Source: Anaerolineae bacterium (lineage in GTDB: Bacteria; Chloroflexota; Anaerolineae; Promineifilales; Promineifilaceae). From it: a stretch of DNA of 64,000 nucleotides. The notes under the pieces are model-generated. The model did not search any database. It was given only the letters and a program-made list of their open reading frames with translations, and had not been told where the DNA came from. Made by a program: the position numbers and the translations under genes. The stretch is from contig JAHDWK010000012.1 of assembly GCA_023382655.1 (NCBI GenBank), forward strand, positions 124,001-188,000, written 5' to 3'. Positions 51,835 to 60,192 of this stretch are shown one piece after another. Every line of letters begins with the position of its first letter. The stretch's first letter is position 1.

Positions 51835-52491
51835 TCATTGCGCGCTGCCTATCGTTTCGGCCAGATACGCATCAATTTGGGAAGCGACTAACATGCCGCG
51901 ATGGATGGCCGTAATTTCGCCCTCGCCATTGATGAAAAAACTGGAAGGAAAGAGGCGGTTCACACCATACAGATCGGCCACCAACCCCTCGCTATCTAAG
52001 AGAGGCGTAAAGGTCAACCCCATTTCATCCACAAAAAATTTGCGCACGAGTTGGGGGGACTCTTCCTGGTTGAGCGCCAGGATAACCAGACCGTCATCCT
52101 GGTATTGGCTGTAGGCGGCTTGCAGTTCGGGCATTTCCAGGCGGCAAGGCGCGCACCAGGTGGCCCAAAAGTTGAGGATGACGGGACGGCCGTGAAAGTC
52201 CGCCAATCTCACCTCATTTCCCGCCAAATCTACCAGGGAAAAATCATACGCCACGTCGCCTGTGGTCAGGCGGTCACTGGGCAGTTGGGCCAGACCCGCG
52301 CCGGAGCCGGCATCTGAGGGCACTTGTTCCAGGATGGATGAGGTTTGAGGCACGGCCGTAGCCCCCCAGCCATTGCCAAAAATAAACAAGGCCAACGCCA
52401 GCCCCAGGAAGAAAAACCCGGCAATGAGGAAGAGAGGACGATGGGTACGGCCGTGAGGCTTTTCCGGCTCCTGTTGCTGGGGCATAGACAT
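51835..52491 (-). CDS. TlpA-like thiol:disulfide oxidoreductase (CcmG-like)
   Basis: 218 aa. A single N-terminal membrane anchor (LFLIAGFFFLGLALALFIFG) is followed by an exported thioredoxin domain with the active site ILNFWATWCAPCRLEMPEL (CAPC). The Redoxin/AhpC-TSA-like flow (YDFSLVDLAGNEVRLADFHG) is typical. It receives electrons from CcdA, whose gene lies 14 bp upstream, and reduces apocytochrome c cysteines or other exported disulfides. It is the last gene of the ccm cluster on the minus strand. The start is ATG 52491; a second ATG is two codons on. Confidence 0.92.
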   Translation of the reverse strand: MSMPQQQEPEKPHGRTHRPLFLIAGFFFLGLALALFIFGNGWGATAVPQTSSILEQVPSDAGSGAGLAQLPSDRLTTGDVAYDFSLVDLAGNEVRLADFHGRPVILNFWATWCAPCRLEMPELQAAYSQYQDDGLVILALNQEESPQLVRKFFVDEMGLTFTPLLDSEGLVADLYGVNRLFPSSFFINGEGEITAIHRGMLVASQIDAYLAETIGSAQ

Positions 52492-52504
52492 GGTGACTCT
52501 TTTC

Positions 52505-53623
52505 CTACGGCGTAAAGAAGTTCACCACAAGTTCTTCAAATTCGATGAGCTTTTCCGCCACCCACGAATCCACCAACAACCCGTTAATGAGCGTCAACGA
52601 GCCATTGAGCATCAATAAAGCAATGAGGATAAAGAGCGCGCCGCTAATCAGTTGCGTGCTGTGCAAATGCACCGTTGTCCGCTGCTTACCCGTGCTGGTA
52701 AACGTCCACAACGCCGCGCCCGCCACCGCCAACAGCAGCAGCCCCAGTTCATAAACCAGCGTCATCTGCTGCCCGGCCAAAACCGGGTAAGAGCGGAACA
52801 CATACTCCACCACCGCCACCAGGATGCGCCAGATCGCCAGCGCCCAAATCAGGGCGATGACAAAAGTATGCGTATCCCATTCCCACCCTTTGCCACGCAG
52901 CACCTTCCAAAACGTACTCTGGCGGCTGATGCGCCCAAAAAAGGTGGAAACAATCAACAAGGGCAGCCCCAGGCCCAAGGTGTAAATGAACAAGAGCGAC
53001 ATGCCCCGCCACACCGTATCCGTGTAATAAGCCAGCGTCGTCACCGCCCCCAAAATCGGGCCAATGCAGGCCGTCCAGCCAATGGCAAAGGTCAACCCAA
53101 AGACGTAAGAACCGGCCAACGTGGCGCTGCGTGGTTCCGCACCGCCACCGCCGCTCGTATCCACGCCGGTAAACCCCTTGCCCAGCAGACTCAACACCCC
53201 CATCACCATAATCACCGAACCGCCCACAATCATTAAGATAGCCTGATTTTGCCCCAACACGCGCCCCAGGGCAAAACCGACCGCGCCGAAAAGGGTAAAC
53301 GTGGTAGTCAGCCCCAGGATGAAAGCCAGGGTGTTGGCGGCAATCTGGGAACGGCCGCTCTGAAAGGCAAAGGCAAAATAGGCAGTCAACACCGGCAGCG
53401 TACAGGGCGACAAAAAACTGAGCAGCCCCCCGCCAAAGGCCAACACGGCCAACACGAAATATGGTTGGGTTTGCAGGCCAAATTGAATACGGTTGGGGTC
53501 GTTGCTCTGGTTAAAAGCGCCAAAGATGAGCAGGATGATGACGGCCGTGACCAACCCAATGATCAATTTCTGCCCACTCGACAGCGCCTGCCACCGCCCC
53601 GGTAAAGTTGTCGTCTTCTGCAT
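52505..53623 (-). CDS. ccdA: CcdA-like cytochrome c biogenesis membrane protein
   Basis: 372 aa with the six-helix CcdA core plus additional C-terminal helices. The redox cysteines are in GGLLSFLSPCTLPVLTAYF (helix 1) and IGWTACIGPILGAVTTLA (helix 4), the classical pair. It carries electrons from cytoplasmic thioredoxin to the TlpA protein encoded next. It is longer than minimal CcdA (about 230 aa) by an N-terminal helix and a C-terminal three-helix extension. It lies between ccmD and tlpA in the cytochrome c maturation unit. Confidence 0.92.
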   Translation of the reverse strand: MQKTTTLPGRWQALSSGQKLIIGLVTAVIILLIFGAFNQSNDPNRIQFGLQTQPYFVLAVLAFGGGLLSFLSPCTLPVLTAYFAFAFQSGRSQIAANTLAFILGLTTTFTLFGAVGFALGRVLGQNQAILMIVGGSVIMVMGVLSLLGKGFTGVDTSGGGGAEPRSATLAGSYVFGLTFAIGWTACIGPILGAVTTLAYYTDTVWRGMSLLFIYTLGLGLPLLIVSTFFGRISRQSTFWKVLRGKGWEWDTHTFVIALIWALAIWRILVAVVEYVFRSYPVLAGQQMTLVYELGLLLLAVAGAALWTFTSTGKQRTTVHLHSTQLISGALFILIALLMLNGSLTLINGLLVDSWVAEKLIEFEELVVNFFTP

Positions 53624-53731
53624 AGAAATGCATCTCCATCAAACAAAAATCTACCTGTTAGACACGCCGCCCACACACCATCTTACAAAACAGCCCACAA
53701 AAATTCGTGTCATTCGTGTAATTCACGGCTA

Positions 53732-53938
53732 TTACGCTTCCTCATCTTCCTGCAACAACTGCGCCATCAACTGCAAATCTTTCTGCAAATTCCGCTGCCG
53801 CACCGCCAGCGTCACAATATAGCCTAACGAAATCAAACCCATCACCCCATACCCCAACAACAAATAATCATTAAACCGGTTGGGGTTACTGATTTGCAGC
53901 CAGGGCAAAACGAACATCCATACAGCCATCATCCTCAT
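53732..53938 (-). CDS. ccmD: CcmD-like small membrane protein
   Basis: 68 aa with one strong helix (YLLLGYGVMGLISLGYIVTL) followed by a basic-acidic coiled tail (AVRQRNLQKDLQLMAQLLQE). This is the CcmD layout: a short membrane protein that couples CcmC with the CcmAB transporter during heme loading. Its start overlaps the ccmC stop by 4 nt (ATGA), so the two genes are translationally coupled. The gap 53624-53731 to ccdA holds only a repeat-like AATTCGTGTCATTCGTGTAA. Confidence 0.8.
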   Translation of the reverse strand: MRMMAVWMFVLPWLQISNPNRFNDYLLLGYGVMGLISLGYIVTLAVRQRNLQKDLQLMAQLLQEDEEA

Positions 53939-54681
53939 CCTCCTTGCAAACGGGCCGCCACCCGCATTTTTAGCGTCGTGACCTGATCCTTCAACATTTG
54001 CAGCCGAATACGGTTCATCAGCCAGGCCAGATAAATGAGCGAAAACGAGACCACATTCACCGTCAGCGTAATGCCCATGCGCATCGAAGCCAGGCCCGGC
54101 GCAATATCTTGCAGCCCCTCCGATGCCCCTTGCGCCGATTCCAACGTGCCGCCAAACACCACCGGATGAATATCGCGCCAGATGCGGATGCTGACATACG
54201 CCAGAATAATGGAGACAAACGACACAATCACGTACACGGCCGCAAACCGTCCCCGCTTCTCCTCGTCCTCAATCGCCCCGCGCAGCATGAAGTAGGCGGC
54301 ATACACCAGCCAGGCAATGGTGATCAGCGTCAGGCGTGGACTCCACTCCCACCAGGTATTCCAGGCCGGTTTGCCCCAGACTGACCCTGCTGCCGTCGTG
54401 ACCGTCAGAAAGACCAGCCCCACTTCCACAGATGAAAGGGCAATGGTGTCCCAGCGGCGCTGCGGTTTCCATAAATATAAAATACCAGCTACCAACGCCA
54501 CAAAAAAGGCGATGGACCCCACCCAGGCCGCGCCCACATGAAAATAAAAAATGCGCTGCACATTACCCATTGAACGTTCTATCGGGGCATACAAAAAGAC
54601 AAAGCCGATGCTCACCAACAGCGACAAAAAAGCCAGCACATTCAAAATGGTCACAGTCCGGTTCAAGCGCGTCATATTCAT
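53935..54681 (-). CDS. ccmC: CcmC heme-handling protein
   Basis: 248 aa with six helices. The tryptophan-rich heme loop is in GKPAWNTWWEWSPRLTLIT. In most CcmC/CcsA proteins an aspartate follows the last tryptophan (WxWD); here it is serine (WEWS). Histidines that bracket the loop are present (YFHVGAAWVG, IWRDIHPVVFGG). It delivers heme to the maturation chaperone. The start ATG 54681 (MNMTRLNRTV) follows GAGTGAGG; the frame to 54858 runs through the palindrome at 54701-54732. Confidence 0.9.
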   Translation of the reverse strand: MNMTRLNRTVTILNVLAFLSLLVSIGFVFLYAPIERSMGNVQRIFYFHVGAAWVGSIAFFVALVAGILYLWKPQRRWDTIALSSVEVGLVFLTVTTAAGSVWGKPAWNTWWEWSPRLTLITIAWLVYAAYFMLRGAIEDEEKRGRFAAVYVIVSFVSIILAYVSIRIWRDIHPVVFGGTLESAQGASEGLQDIAPGLASMRMGITLTVNVVSFSLIYLAWLMNRIRLQMLKDQVTTLKMRVAARLQGG

Positions 54682-54700
54682 AAGCCTCACTCCTTTTCCA

Positions 54701-54732
54701 GACCCTAAGGGTTTTCTGCAACCCTTAGGGTC
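54701..54732. repeat. Palindrome, GACC...TTTTCTGCAA...GGTC family
   Basis: GACCCTAAGGGTTTTCTG and CAACCCTTAGGGTC lie between ccmB and ccmC. The stem differs from 46387-46418 at paired positions only. Confidence 0.85.
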
Positions 54733-54739
54733 TTCAACC

Positions 54740-55465
54740 TCACGACTCCACCAAAATCGGATAAGTAAAAAACCCCACAGCCAGGATGGCCAGATCATAC
54801 GCCGCAATGAGAGAAATGCTACTGTTGACAGTATCCATTTGCGGCTGCAAGGAGACAATTTCGGCCGTAGCGATGGCCGCCGGCAAGATCAACGGCAGCA
54901 CAATGGGCAGCAGCAAAATGGGCAGCAACACTTCCCGCGAACGGGTCTGGATGGTCATCGAAGTAATCAATACCCCGGCAGCCACATAACCGATGGTGCC
55001 TAAAAACAGCACCAGCAAAGCCGCCGGTTGCCAGAACGGTTTATTAAAGAAGATGGTAAAAATAAACACCAGGGCCACTTCCAGCAGCAGCGTAAAAATA
55101 GTAACGCTGATCACTTTTGCCAGGTAAATGCCGCGCCGGTCAATCGGGGCAATCAAGAGGGCATCAATGGTCTGGTTCTCCCGCTCAATGGCTAAGGAGC
55201 GGTTCAGCCCCAACGTGCCCGCCAGGATGATGGTGGCCCACAACAGGCCGGTAGACACTTCGCGGGCGGCGTCCAGGTCGGTACTCAGGGCAAAATTGAA
55301 CATGACCACAACAACGAGCGAAAACATGAGCATGACGCTTAAGGTCTGGCGGGTATGCTGCTCGATGCGCAAATCTTTCCAGACAACGGCCCATACGCCC
55401 GTCCAAAATGAGGACGTAGTTACTTGCGGGCGCGTGGTGGGTATCTCCTGACTTTGCTCAGCCAC
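54740..55465 (-). CDS. ccmB: CcmB heme exporter permease
   Basis: About 241 aa with six helices. Cytoplasmic WKDLRIEQHTRQTLSVMLMF at the start and LNRSLAIERENQTIDALLIA, then PIDRRGIYLAK, in the middle are the conserved CcmB blocks. It forms the membrane part of CcmAB, which uses ATP to release heme-loaded CcmE from CcmC. GTG 55465 is preferred because the in-frame TTG 55489 lies in a CTTCGACAAGCTCAGG repeat. The gene follows ccmA after a palindrome. Confidence 0.88.
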   Translation of the reverse strand: MAEQSQEIPTTRPQVTTSSFWTGVWAVVWKDLRIEQHTRQTLSVMLMFSLVVVVMFNFALSTDLDAAREVSTGLLWATIILAGTLGLNRSLAIERENQTIDALLIAPIDRRGIYLAKVISVTIFTLLLEVALVFIFTIFFNKPFWQPAALLVLFLGTIGYVAAGVLITSMTIQTRSREVLLPILLLPIVLPLILPAAIATAEIVSLQPQMDTVNSSISLIAAYDLAILAVGFFTYPILVES

Positions 55466-55502
55466 TTGCCACCTGCCCCCCTTCGACAAGCTCAGGTGAG
55501 GC

Positions 55503-55536
55503 AGACCTGACAGGTTTTCTGAAACCTGTCAGGTCT
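55503..55536. repeat. Palindrome, GACCTGACAGG family
   Basis: AGACCTGACAGGTTTTCTG and AAACCTGTCAGGTCT lie between ccmA and ccmB, next to a CTTCGACAAGCTCAGG element (55481-55496). Confidence 0.85.
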
Positions 55537-55554
55537 AATGTTACCTGCCACCTG

Positions 55555-56274
55555 CTACTTGCCACTTGCCACCTCTTTCCGCCCTGTGTGCGCGGCATAC
55601 AGCTCTAAAAACTCGGCCGGCGTTACCTCATCATTGTGGAGGTTAGCCACAATTTTGCCCCGGTTGAGGATGGCAATACGGTCGCACAAATCCAGGCCGT
55701 GTACCAGGTCATGGGTGATGAGGAGAATGGTACGGCCGTGGCCCTTCTCCCGCAGCAGCAACTCATCCAACAACTGCGCCGCATCCTGGTCTAGCCCCGT
55801 GTACGGTTCATCCAGCAGCAGCACCTCCGGTTCATGCAGCGTGGCTCTGGCAATGGTCAGGCGCTGCATCATCCCCCGCGAAAAAGTGCGCACCGGGTCG
55901 CGCTGCCGCGCCGCCAGCCCCACCTGCTTCAGGACGCGGCTGATACGCGCTTCGGCCTCTGGCACGCCATACAGTCGGGCAAAAAAGTGCAGATTTTCCA
56001 CGGCCGTCAAGTCACCATACAATAACGTCTGATGCGAAACCAGCCCGATATACCGCCGTACCCGGTCGCCATGCTGCGGCAGCGCCCACCCGCCAATCTT
56101 CACCTCCCCCACCGTCGGTTTTAATAAGGTCGCCACAATGCGCATAAGCGTAGATTTACCCGCGCCATTTGGCCCCACCAGCGTCACAAACTCGCCCGGC
56201 GCCACATGCAGTTGCACGCCGCGCAAGACCGGTGTGACGCCATAATTTTTTACCAACCCAGAGATTTGGATCAT
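55555..56274 (-). CDS. ccmA: CcmA heme exporter ATPase
   Basis: 239 aa. Walker A is GPNGAGKST, the signature is TFSRGMMQRLTIARA (FSRGM, the CcmA-type variant of LSGGQ), Walker B is VLLLDEPYTGLD and the H-loop is ITHD. It powers the CcmABC(D) complex. It is the first gene of the minus-strand cluster ccmA-B-C-D, ccdA, tlpA. Divergent from it at 56410 is a cNMP-type sensor. No ccmE, ccmF or ccmH gene is in the window. Confidence 0.92.
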   Translation of the reverse strand: MIQISGLVKNYGVTPVLRGVQLHVAPGEFVTLVGPNGAGKSTLMRIVATLLKPTVGEVKIGGWALPQHGDRVRRYIGLVSHQTLLYGDLTAVENLHFFARLYGVPEAEARISRVLKQVGLAARQRDPVRTFSRGMMQRLTIARATLHEPEVLLLDEPYTGLDQDAAQLLDELLLREKGHGRTILLITHDLVHGLDLCDRIAILNRGKIVANLHNDEVTPAEFLELYAAHTGRKEVASGK

Positions 56275-56409
56275 GCGCCTATTTTAGATTGTTACCGGGG
56301 GCGGGCAAGTGACATTCATCAAGCGTACGGCGGAAAATTGACACGGCCGTTCACCTCCCTCTACAATATCCACACCATCACCCGATTACTGACGCGCCTC
56401 AGGAGCAAC

Positions 56410-57183
56410 ATGTACGAGGATTTCTTACGCAAGGTTCCCCTCTTTGCCGATTTACCGGATGAAGACCTGACCCATCTTTGCCAGATGACCGGCGAAGTGC
56501 GCCTGTCGCCGGGACAGGTATTGTTTTATGAAGGCAGCCTGGCAGACACAGCCTATATTCTGTACCAGGGCGAAGTGGAAATTGTCAAAAACGTGGACGG
56601 CCGTGAAGTGTTTATTGACCTCAAGGATGAACCGGGCACGGTCATTGGCGAAATGGCCCTGTTGGAAGAGTTTACGCGCCTGGCAACGGTGCGGGCGCGT
56701 GACGACACCTGTCTGCTTTCCCTGACGCATAATCAGGTTCACGAACTGCTCAATCGCAGTCCTACCGTCGCCAAAATCATGCTGCATACCCTCACCGGCC
56801 GCGGGCGGGCCATCGAGGCTCATGTGCGCCCTAACGAGAAGATGGCGCAGTTAGGCATGCTCACCGCCGGTATTGCCCACGAATTGAACAACCCGGTCAC
56901 GGCCGTCTTACGCAGCGCCGCCCAACTACAAACCTCGCTCAACCACTCGGAACAGGCACGCATCGTCCTGGAACGGTTGCAGTTGACGGCCGTGCAGCAA
57001 GAACAGGTAGCGGCGCTGGTGCGCCAGGTACAGGCAGCCGCCAGTCAACCGCTGGCGCTAGACGCCCAACTCTTTTGGCGCAAAGTCCTCTCTCGATACA
57101 CGCAAGATCAATTTGTAGAAGTGCCAATGGACACAGACGAGTGGACAGGACCTGTGTTCTCATTCGATAATGGAAGCGCTTGA
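56410..57183 (+). CDS. Chimeric cNMP-binding/HisKA fragment fused to an acetyltransferase-like tail
   Basis: 257 aa, start ATG 56410 behind AGGAG. Residues 1-140 form a cyclic-nucleotide-binding domain (FADLPDEDLTHLCQMTGEVR, PGTVIGEMALLEEFTRLATV). A HisKA segment follows with its histidine in LTAGIAHELNNPVTAVLRSA. No HATPase domain follows. Instead, from about residue 219 the protein reads AQLFWRKVLSRYTQDQFVEV and TDEWTGPVFSFDN. This resembles the last ~35 residues of GNAT acetyltransferases (A..FWRKVI..YT...W.GPV..F). The kinase gene thus seems cut at about 57065 and joined in frame to another gene's 3' end. It is probably non-functional as a kinase, though the sensor domain is intact. Confidence 0.75.
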   Translation: MYEDFLRKVPLFADLPDEDLTHLCQMTGEVRLSPGQVLFYEGSLADTAYILYQGEVEIVKNVDGREVFIDLKDEPGTVIGEMALLEEFTRLATVRARDDTCLLSLTHNQVHELLNRSPTVAKIMLHTLTGRGRAIEAHVRPNEKMAQLGMLTAGIAHELNNPVTAVLRSAAQLQTSLNHSEQARIVLERLQLTAVQQEQVAALVRQVQAAASQPLALDAQLFWRKVLSRYTQDQFVEVPMDTDEWTGPVFSFDNGSA

Positions 57184-57308
57184 ACGGGCTGGTACCAACA
57201 AAGTTGTGGAAACATTCCTATTACCCAGCAATGCGCCCGCTGAACAAGACGTTTGGTCAGCAATAAACATGGCGAAGAGACCCACGAAATCAACAGGCTT
57301 GCCTCATA

Positions 57309-59420
57309 ATGATCCAACAACTCCGCTGGGGTGATATCCGGCAGGAGCGCCCATCTGCGCCCGACACGATGTTCACGACCACCGGGCGACAGCTCTATGT
57401 CATCGGCGACATTGATGGCGGCTTTCGCCCGCGCAGCAACCCTTATGACCTGCACACCTTTGGCAAGCCGCAAGCAGGCGATCCGCTGGCGAACCACCTA
57501 CAAGGTGTGTGGGCACAACCGGTAAAGGCTCTGAACGGATACACCTTTGTCGTCGAGAGCGGCGGCGTCCTTTGGCCGCTGGTTGACGCCGAGCGCTTTA
57601 GCCAGACCTTTGCCGATGTCCAGTTTGAGTACCATCGGGGAGTGTTCACCGCCACTCGGACCGATTTCGTACCACAGGACCGCCCGGCACTCTTCACCAC
57701 TCTCACATTACGCAATGACGGGAACCTGCCTGCTGACGTCCATGTAACATTCTTCGCCTACTTTGACTTGCGCGACGCACAATTCACCACCCTGGCTGAC
57801 CAGCCGAACCAGGGCGAGACAGTTCAGATGGAAGGGGAGAAATTGGTTGCTCACGCACAGCAGTTGCCTGACAAGTGGGCGGTGGCGGTCGGGGGAAGGG
57901 TACGACCGGTGGCGGTTCAGATCATTATCGGTCAGGATGAGCGCCCGATCGGCGTGCTAAAATATGCCAACCGGCTTGAGCCGGGGGCGGAGCATGAGTG
58001 GACAATTGGGATAGTTGTGGAGATGGAGGCGGGGACGGCCGTTGCCCTGAAAAATCTGGAGGATTGGCTGCCGCTGCGGAAGTCTCTGTTGGCCGAGAAG
58101 CAGTCTCTGTACGCCGCTCTGCTGGCTGGCGGCCCGCACTTTCGCAGTCCAGATGCGCATTTTAACACCGCCTTTGACATCGCGCGTGCTAATGTGCAAC
58201 TGCTGGAGGCTGAATCTAGGGCGCTGGGGCGCTTTTTCTACGCCGGGTTGCAGACCTTCCCCTTCTGGTTCAGCGCCGACGGGGCATACGACATACCGGG
58301 CATTCTGGCAGCCGGGTTCAGGTCAACAGGCACAAATCATCTTCTGATCGGGACGAAGTTCGATGCGCAGGGCAGTGTGCCCCACCAGCGTTCACCCTCC
58401 GGCGCGATCGTGGGGCAGAGTAATACAGCCGAAACCCCGCTCTGGGTGATGGCCTTATGGGATGCTTATCGCTGGACTGGCGACCGGGCGTTTCTCGAGG
58501 TAGTCTACCCGGCCGCCGTACATGGCCTGCTGGATTACACGCTGGGCATGCTTGACCCTGATGGGGACGGTTACCCCATTGGCGCCGGATTGGTCGAGAA
58601 AGAAGACATGGGCGCAAAGAAACTGGATAGCGCGGCGTACACGTGGGCAGCGTTGCGTGCTTTGGCGCAAATGGCCGAGGTGATGGGTGAGACCGCGACG
58701 GCGGCCCGCGTTCGCGCCCGCAGTAACGAGGTGGCGGCCAGATTCGACGCCACGTGGTGGGAACCTGCGGCAGGCACCTATGCCATGTCACTAAATGAAT
58801 CGGATAACTCCCGGCGAGCCGTGCCTCACTGGGCAGTTGTTGTACCGCTGGAGGTCGGGCTGGCTTCTACGGAGTACGCAGCGATCACCTTCACGACCCT
58901 GCAAGCGAAATATATGAATCAGTGGGGGCTTAAGCACACGGTTGGCGAGGACGAGCGGGTGTGGACACTGCCGACCGCCACCCTCAGCCGTGCTGCGTAC
59001 CGGTACGGGCGGGCAGCACTCGGTTTCCAGATGCTGCGGCAGTTGTCTACCACACTCGATCATGGCAGCATTGGCCTGTATCACGAACTGATCCCGGAGG
59101 GACTGAGCTTTCTGCAGCTGTGGTCGGCAGCGACTTTCTTGCGCGGCGTGGTGGAGGATTTGATGGGGGTGCAGGTACGCGCCGATCAACACGCAGTCAG
59201 GCTGGCTCCACAACTACCTACCGGGTGGGAGATGGCTGAGTTGGAAAGACTGAGCTTCGGCGGACACACGATTACCGTGTGCACAACCCACACCAGCCTG
59301 ATCGTCACTCACTTTTCCGGCCCGGCCTCACTGACCGTCATCTACCAGGCCCCTGACAGAAGCGAACAGTCAGAGGTGGTAGAGGTGGGCAGGAGTATCC
59401 GCTTCTGGCAAAACAATTAG
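57309..59420 (+). CDS. Six-hairpin glycosidase / glycogen-debranching-like protein
   Basis: 703 aa. The N-terminal beta-rich part (FTTTGRQLYVIGDIDGGFRP; NGYTFVVESGGVLWP) is followed by an (alpha/alpha)6 barrel from about 280 (PLWVMALWDAYRWTGDRAFL; LDPDGDGYPIGAGLVEKEDM; YTWAALRALAQMAEVMGETA; HELIPEGLSFLQLWSAATFL). This is the amylo-alpha-1,6-glucosidase/GDE_C-like layout, acting on oligosaccharides. The sugar specificity is unreadable. No signal peptide is visible. Only one ACGGCCGT (58036) is present, far fewer than in neighbouring genes of this length. It lies right after the chimera junction. Confidence 0.8.
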   Translation: MIQQLRWGDIRQERPSAPDTMFTTTGRQLYVIGDIDGGFRPRSNPYDLHTFGKPQAGDPLANHLQGVWAQPVKALNGYTFVVESGGVLWPLVDAERFSQTFADVQFEYHRGVFTATRTDFVPQDRPALFTTLTLRNDGNLPADVHVTFFAYFDLRDAQFTTLADQPNQGETVQMEGEKLVAHAQQLPDKWAVAVGGRVRPVAVQIIIGQDERPIGVLKYANRLEPGAEHEWTIGIVVEMEAGTAVALKNLEDWLPLRKSLLAEKQSLYAALLAGGPHFRSPDAHFNTAFDIARANVQLLEAESRALGRFFYAGLQTFPFWFSADGAYDIPGILAAGFRSTGTNHLLIGTKFDAQGSVPHQRSPSGAIVGQSNTAETPLWVMALWDAYRWTGDRAFLEVVYPAAVHGLLDYTLGMLDPDGDGYPIGAGLVEKEDMGAKKLDSAAYTWAALRALAQMAEVMGETATAARVRARSNEVAARFDATWWEPAAGTYAMSLNESDNSRRAVPHWAVVVPLEVGLASTEYAAITFTTLQAKYMNQWGLKHTVGEDERVWTLPTATLSRAAYRYGRAALGFQMLRQLSTTLDHGSIGLYHELIPEGLSFLQLWSAATFLRGVVEDLMGVQVRADQHAVRLAPQLPTGWEMAELERLSFGGHTITVCTTHTSLIVTHFSGPASLTVIYQAPDRSEQSEVVEVGRSIRFWQNN

Positions 59421-59505
59421 CCGATTAGTAGCCGGGATGAGTCTTCAGTAGCTTAAGAGCGTGAAAATCATGGGGTAGTAAATCATCCACCAAAACGAAT
59501 ACTCT

Positions 59506-60081
59506 TTACACTTCACACTGTGCATCAATCAAACACCGGGCGGCATCCGCCACATTGACGGCCGGGTTGCTCAGTGAGCTGCCAAACATCCGTGCAGCCA
59601 TATAAGCGCCATCCATTAACAAAAATAGGGCATTAGCCAGCGCCTGTGGCTGGCGGGCGCCAGCTTCCCTGGCCAATTGATCGAATCGCGCACGAACGGT
59701 TTGTTTGTGTTCAATCGCCACTTGATGACCAGCATAGTCGGTCTCCGGGTATTCGGTGGCTACATTAAGGAATGGACAACCATAACAGGCGGGAGTGACC
59801 ACGTAATCTTGCAACGCCCCAAAAAAGGCCAGCAACTTCTCGCGCGGAGTCGGTGCATTTTTTGTGATTTGCTCAAAATTATTCCAAAAGACTTCATTGC
59901 TATCCCGTAAATAGGCCACAATCAAATCATCTTTAGACGGATAGTGACGGTACAGAGTCATCTTACCAATACCTGATTCTGAAGCGATGGTATCCACGCC
60001 AATGGCCCGGTAGCCGTGCTGATAGAAAAGTCGCGCGGCGGTCTGGAAGAGTTTGTCTTTGGGGGAGGCTTCAATTTTCAC
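59506..60081 (-). CDS. TetR family transcriptional repressor
   Basis: 191 aa. The N-terminal HTH (KDKLFQTAARLFYQHGYRAI, GVDTIASESGIGKMTLYRHY, PSKDDL) is followed by a helical ligand domain. Two cysteines lie in YVVTPACYGCPFLN, a feature that could sense electrophiles or oxidation (inference). It diverges from the reductase gene at 60193. The 111-bp gap between them carries two palindromic operators, so it probably represses both itself and the redox pair. Confidence 0.9.
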   Translation of the reverse strand: MKIEASPKDKLFQTAARLFYQHGYRAIGVDTIASESGIGKMTLYRHYPSKDDLIVAYLRDSNEVFWNNFEQITKNAPTPREKLLAFFGALQDYVVTPACYGCPFLNVATEYPETDYAGHQVAIEHKQTVRARFDQLAREAGARQPQALANALFLLMDGAYMAARMFGSSLSNPAVNVADAARCLIDAQCEV

Positions 60082-60094
60082 TGGTATTCTCCTC

Positions 60095-60150
60095 TTGACA
60101 CGATACAGGTCTGTATTGTAATATTAGCCCAACGATACAAGTCTGTATCG
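60095..60150 (+). promoter_or_regulatory. Promoter with two TetR-type operators
   Basis: TTGACA (60095-60100), a 16-bp spacer, then TGTAAT (60117-60122), reading toward the reductase gene. Operator 1 (CGATACAGGTCTGTATTG, 60101-60118) fills the spacer. Operator 2 (CGATACAAGTCTGTATCG, 60133-60150) is a perfect palindrome (CGATACA-N4-TGTATCG). The centres are 32 bp apart, about three helical turns, so two dimers would bind the same face. Confidence 0.8.
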
Positions 60151-60192
60151 TACTGCAAGTTGCAGATAAATTCAAGAACTTAGGAGAAAATC

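Noticed and set aside
57108..57497. 129-aa minus-strand frame at the chimera junction
   Set aside because: It is antisense to the glycosidase start and the chimera end; no start signal or domain.
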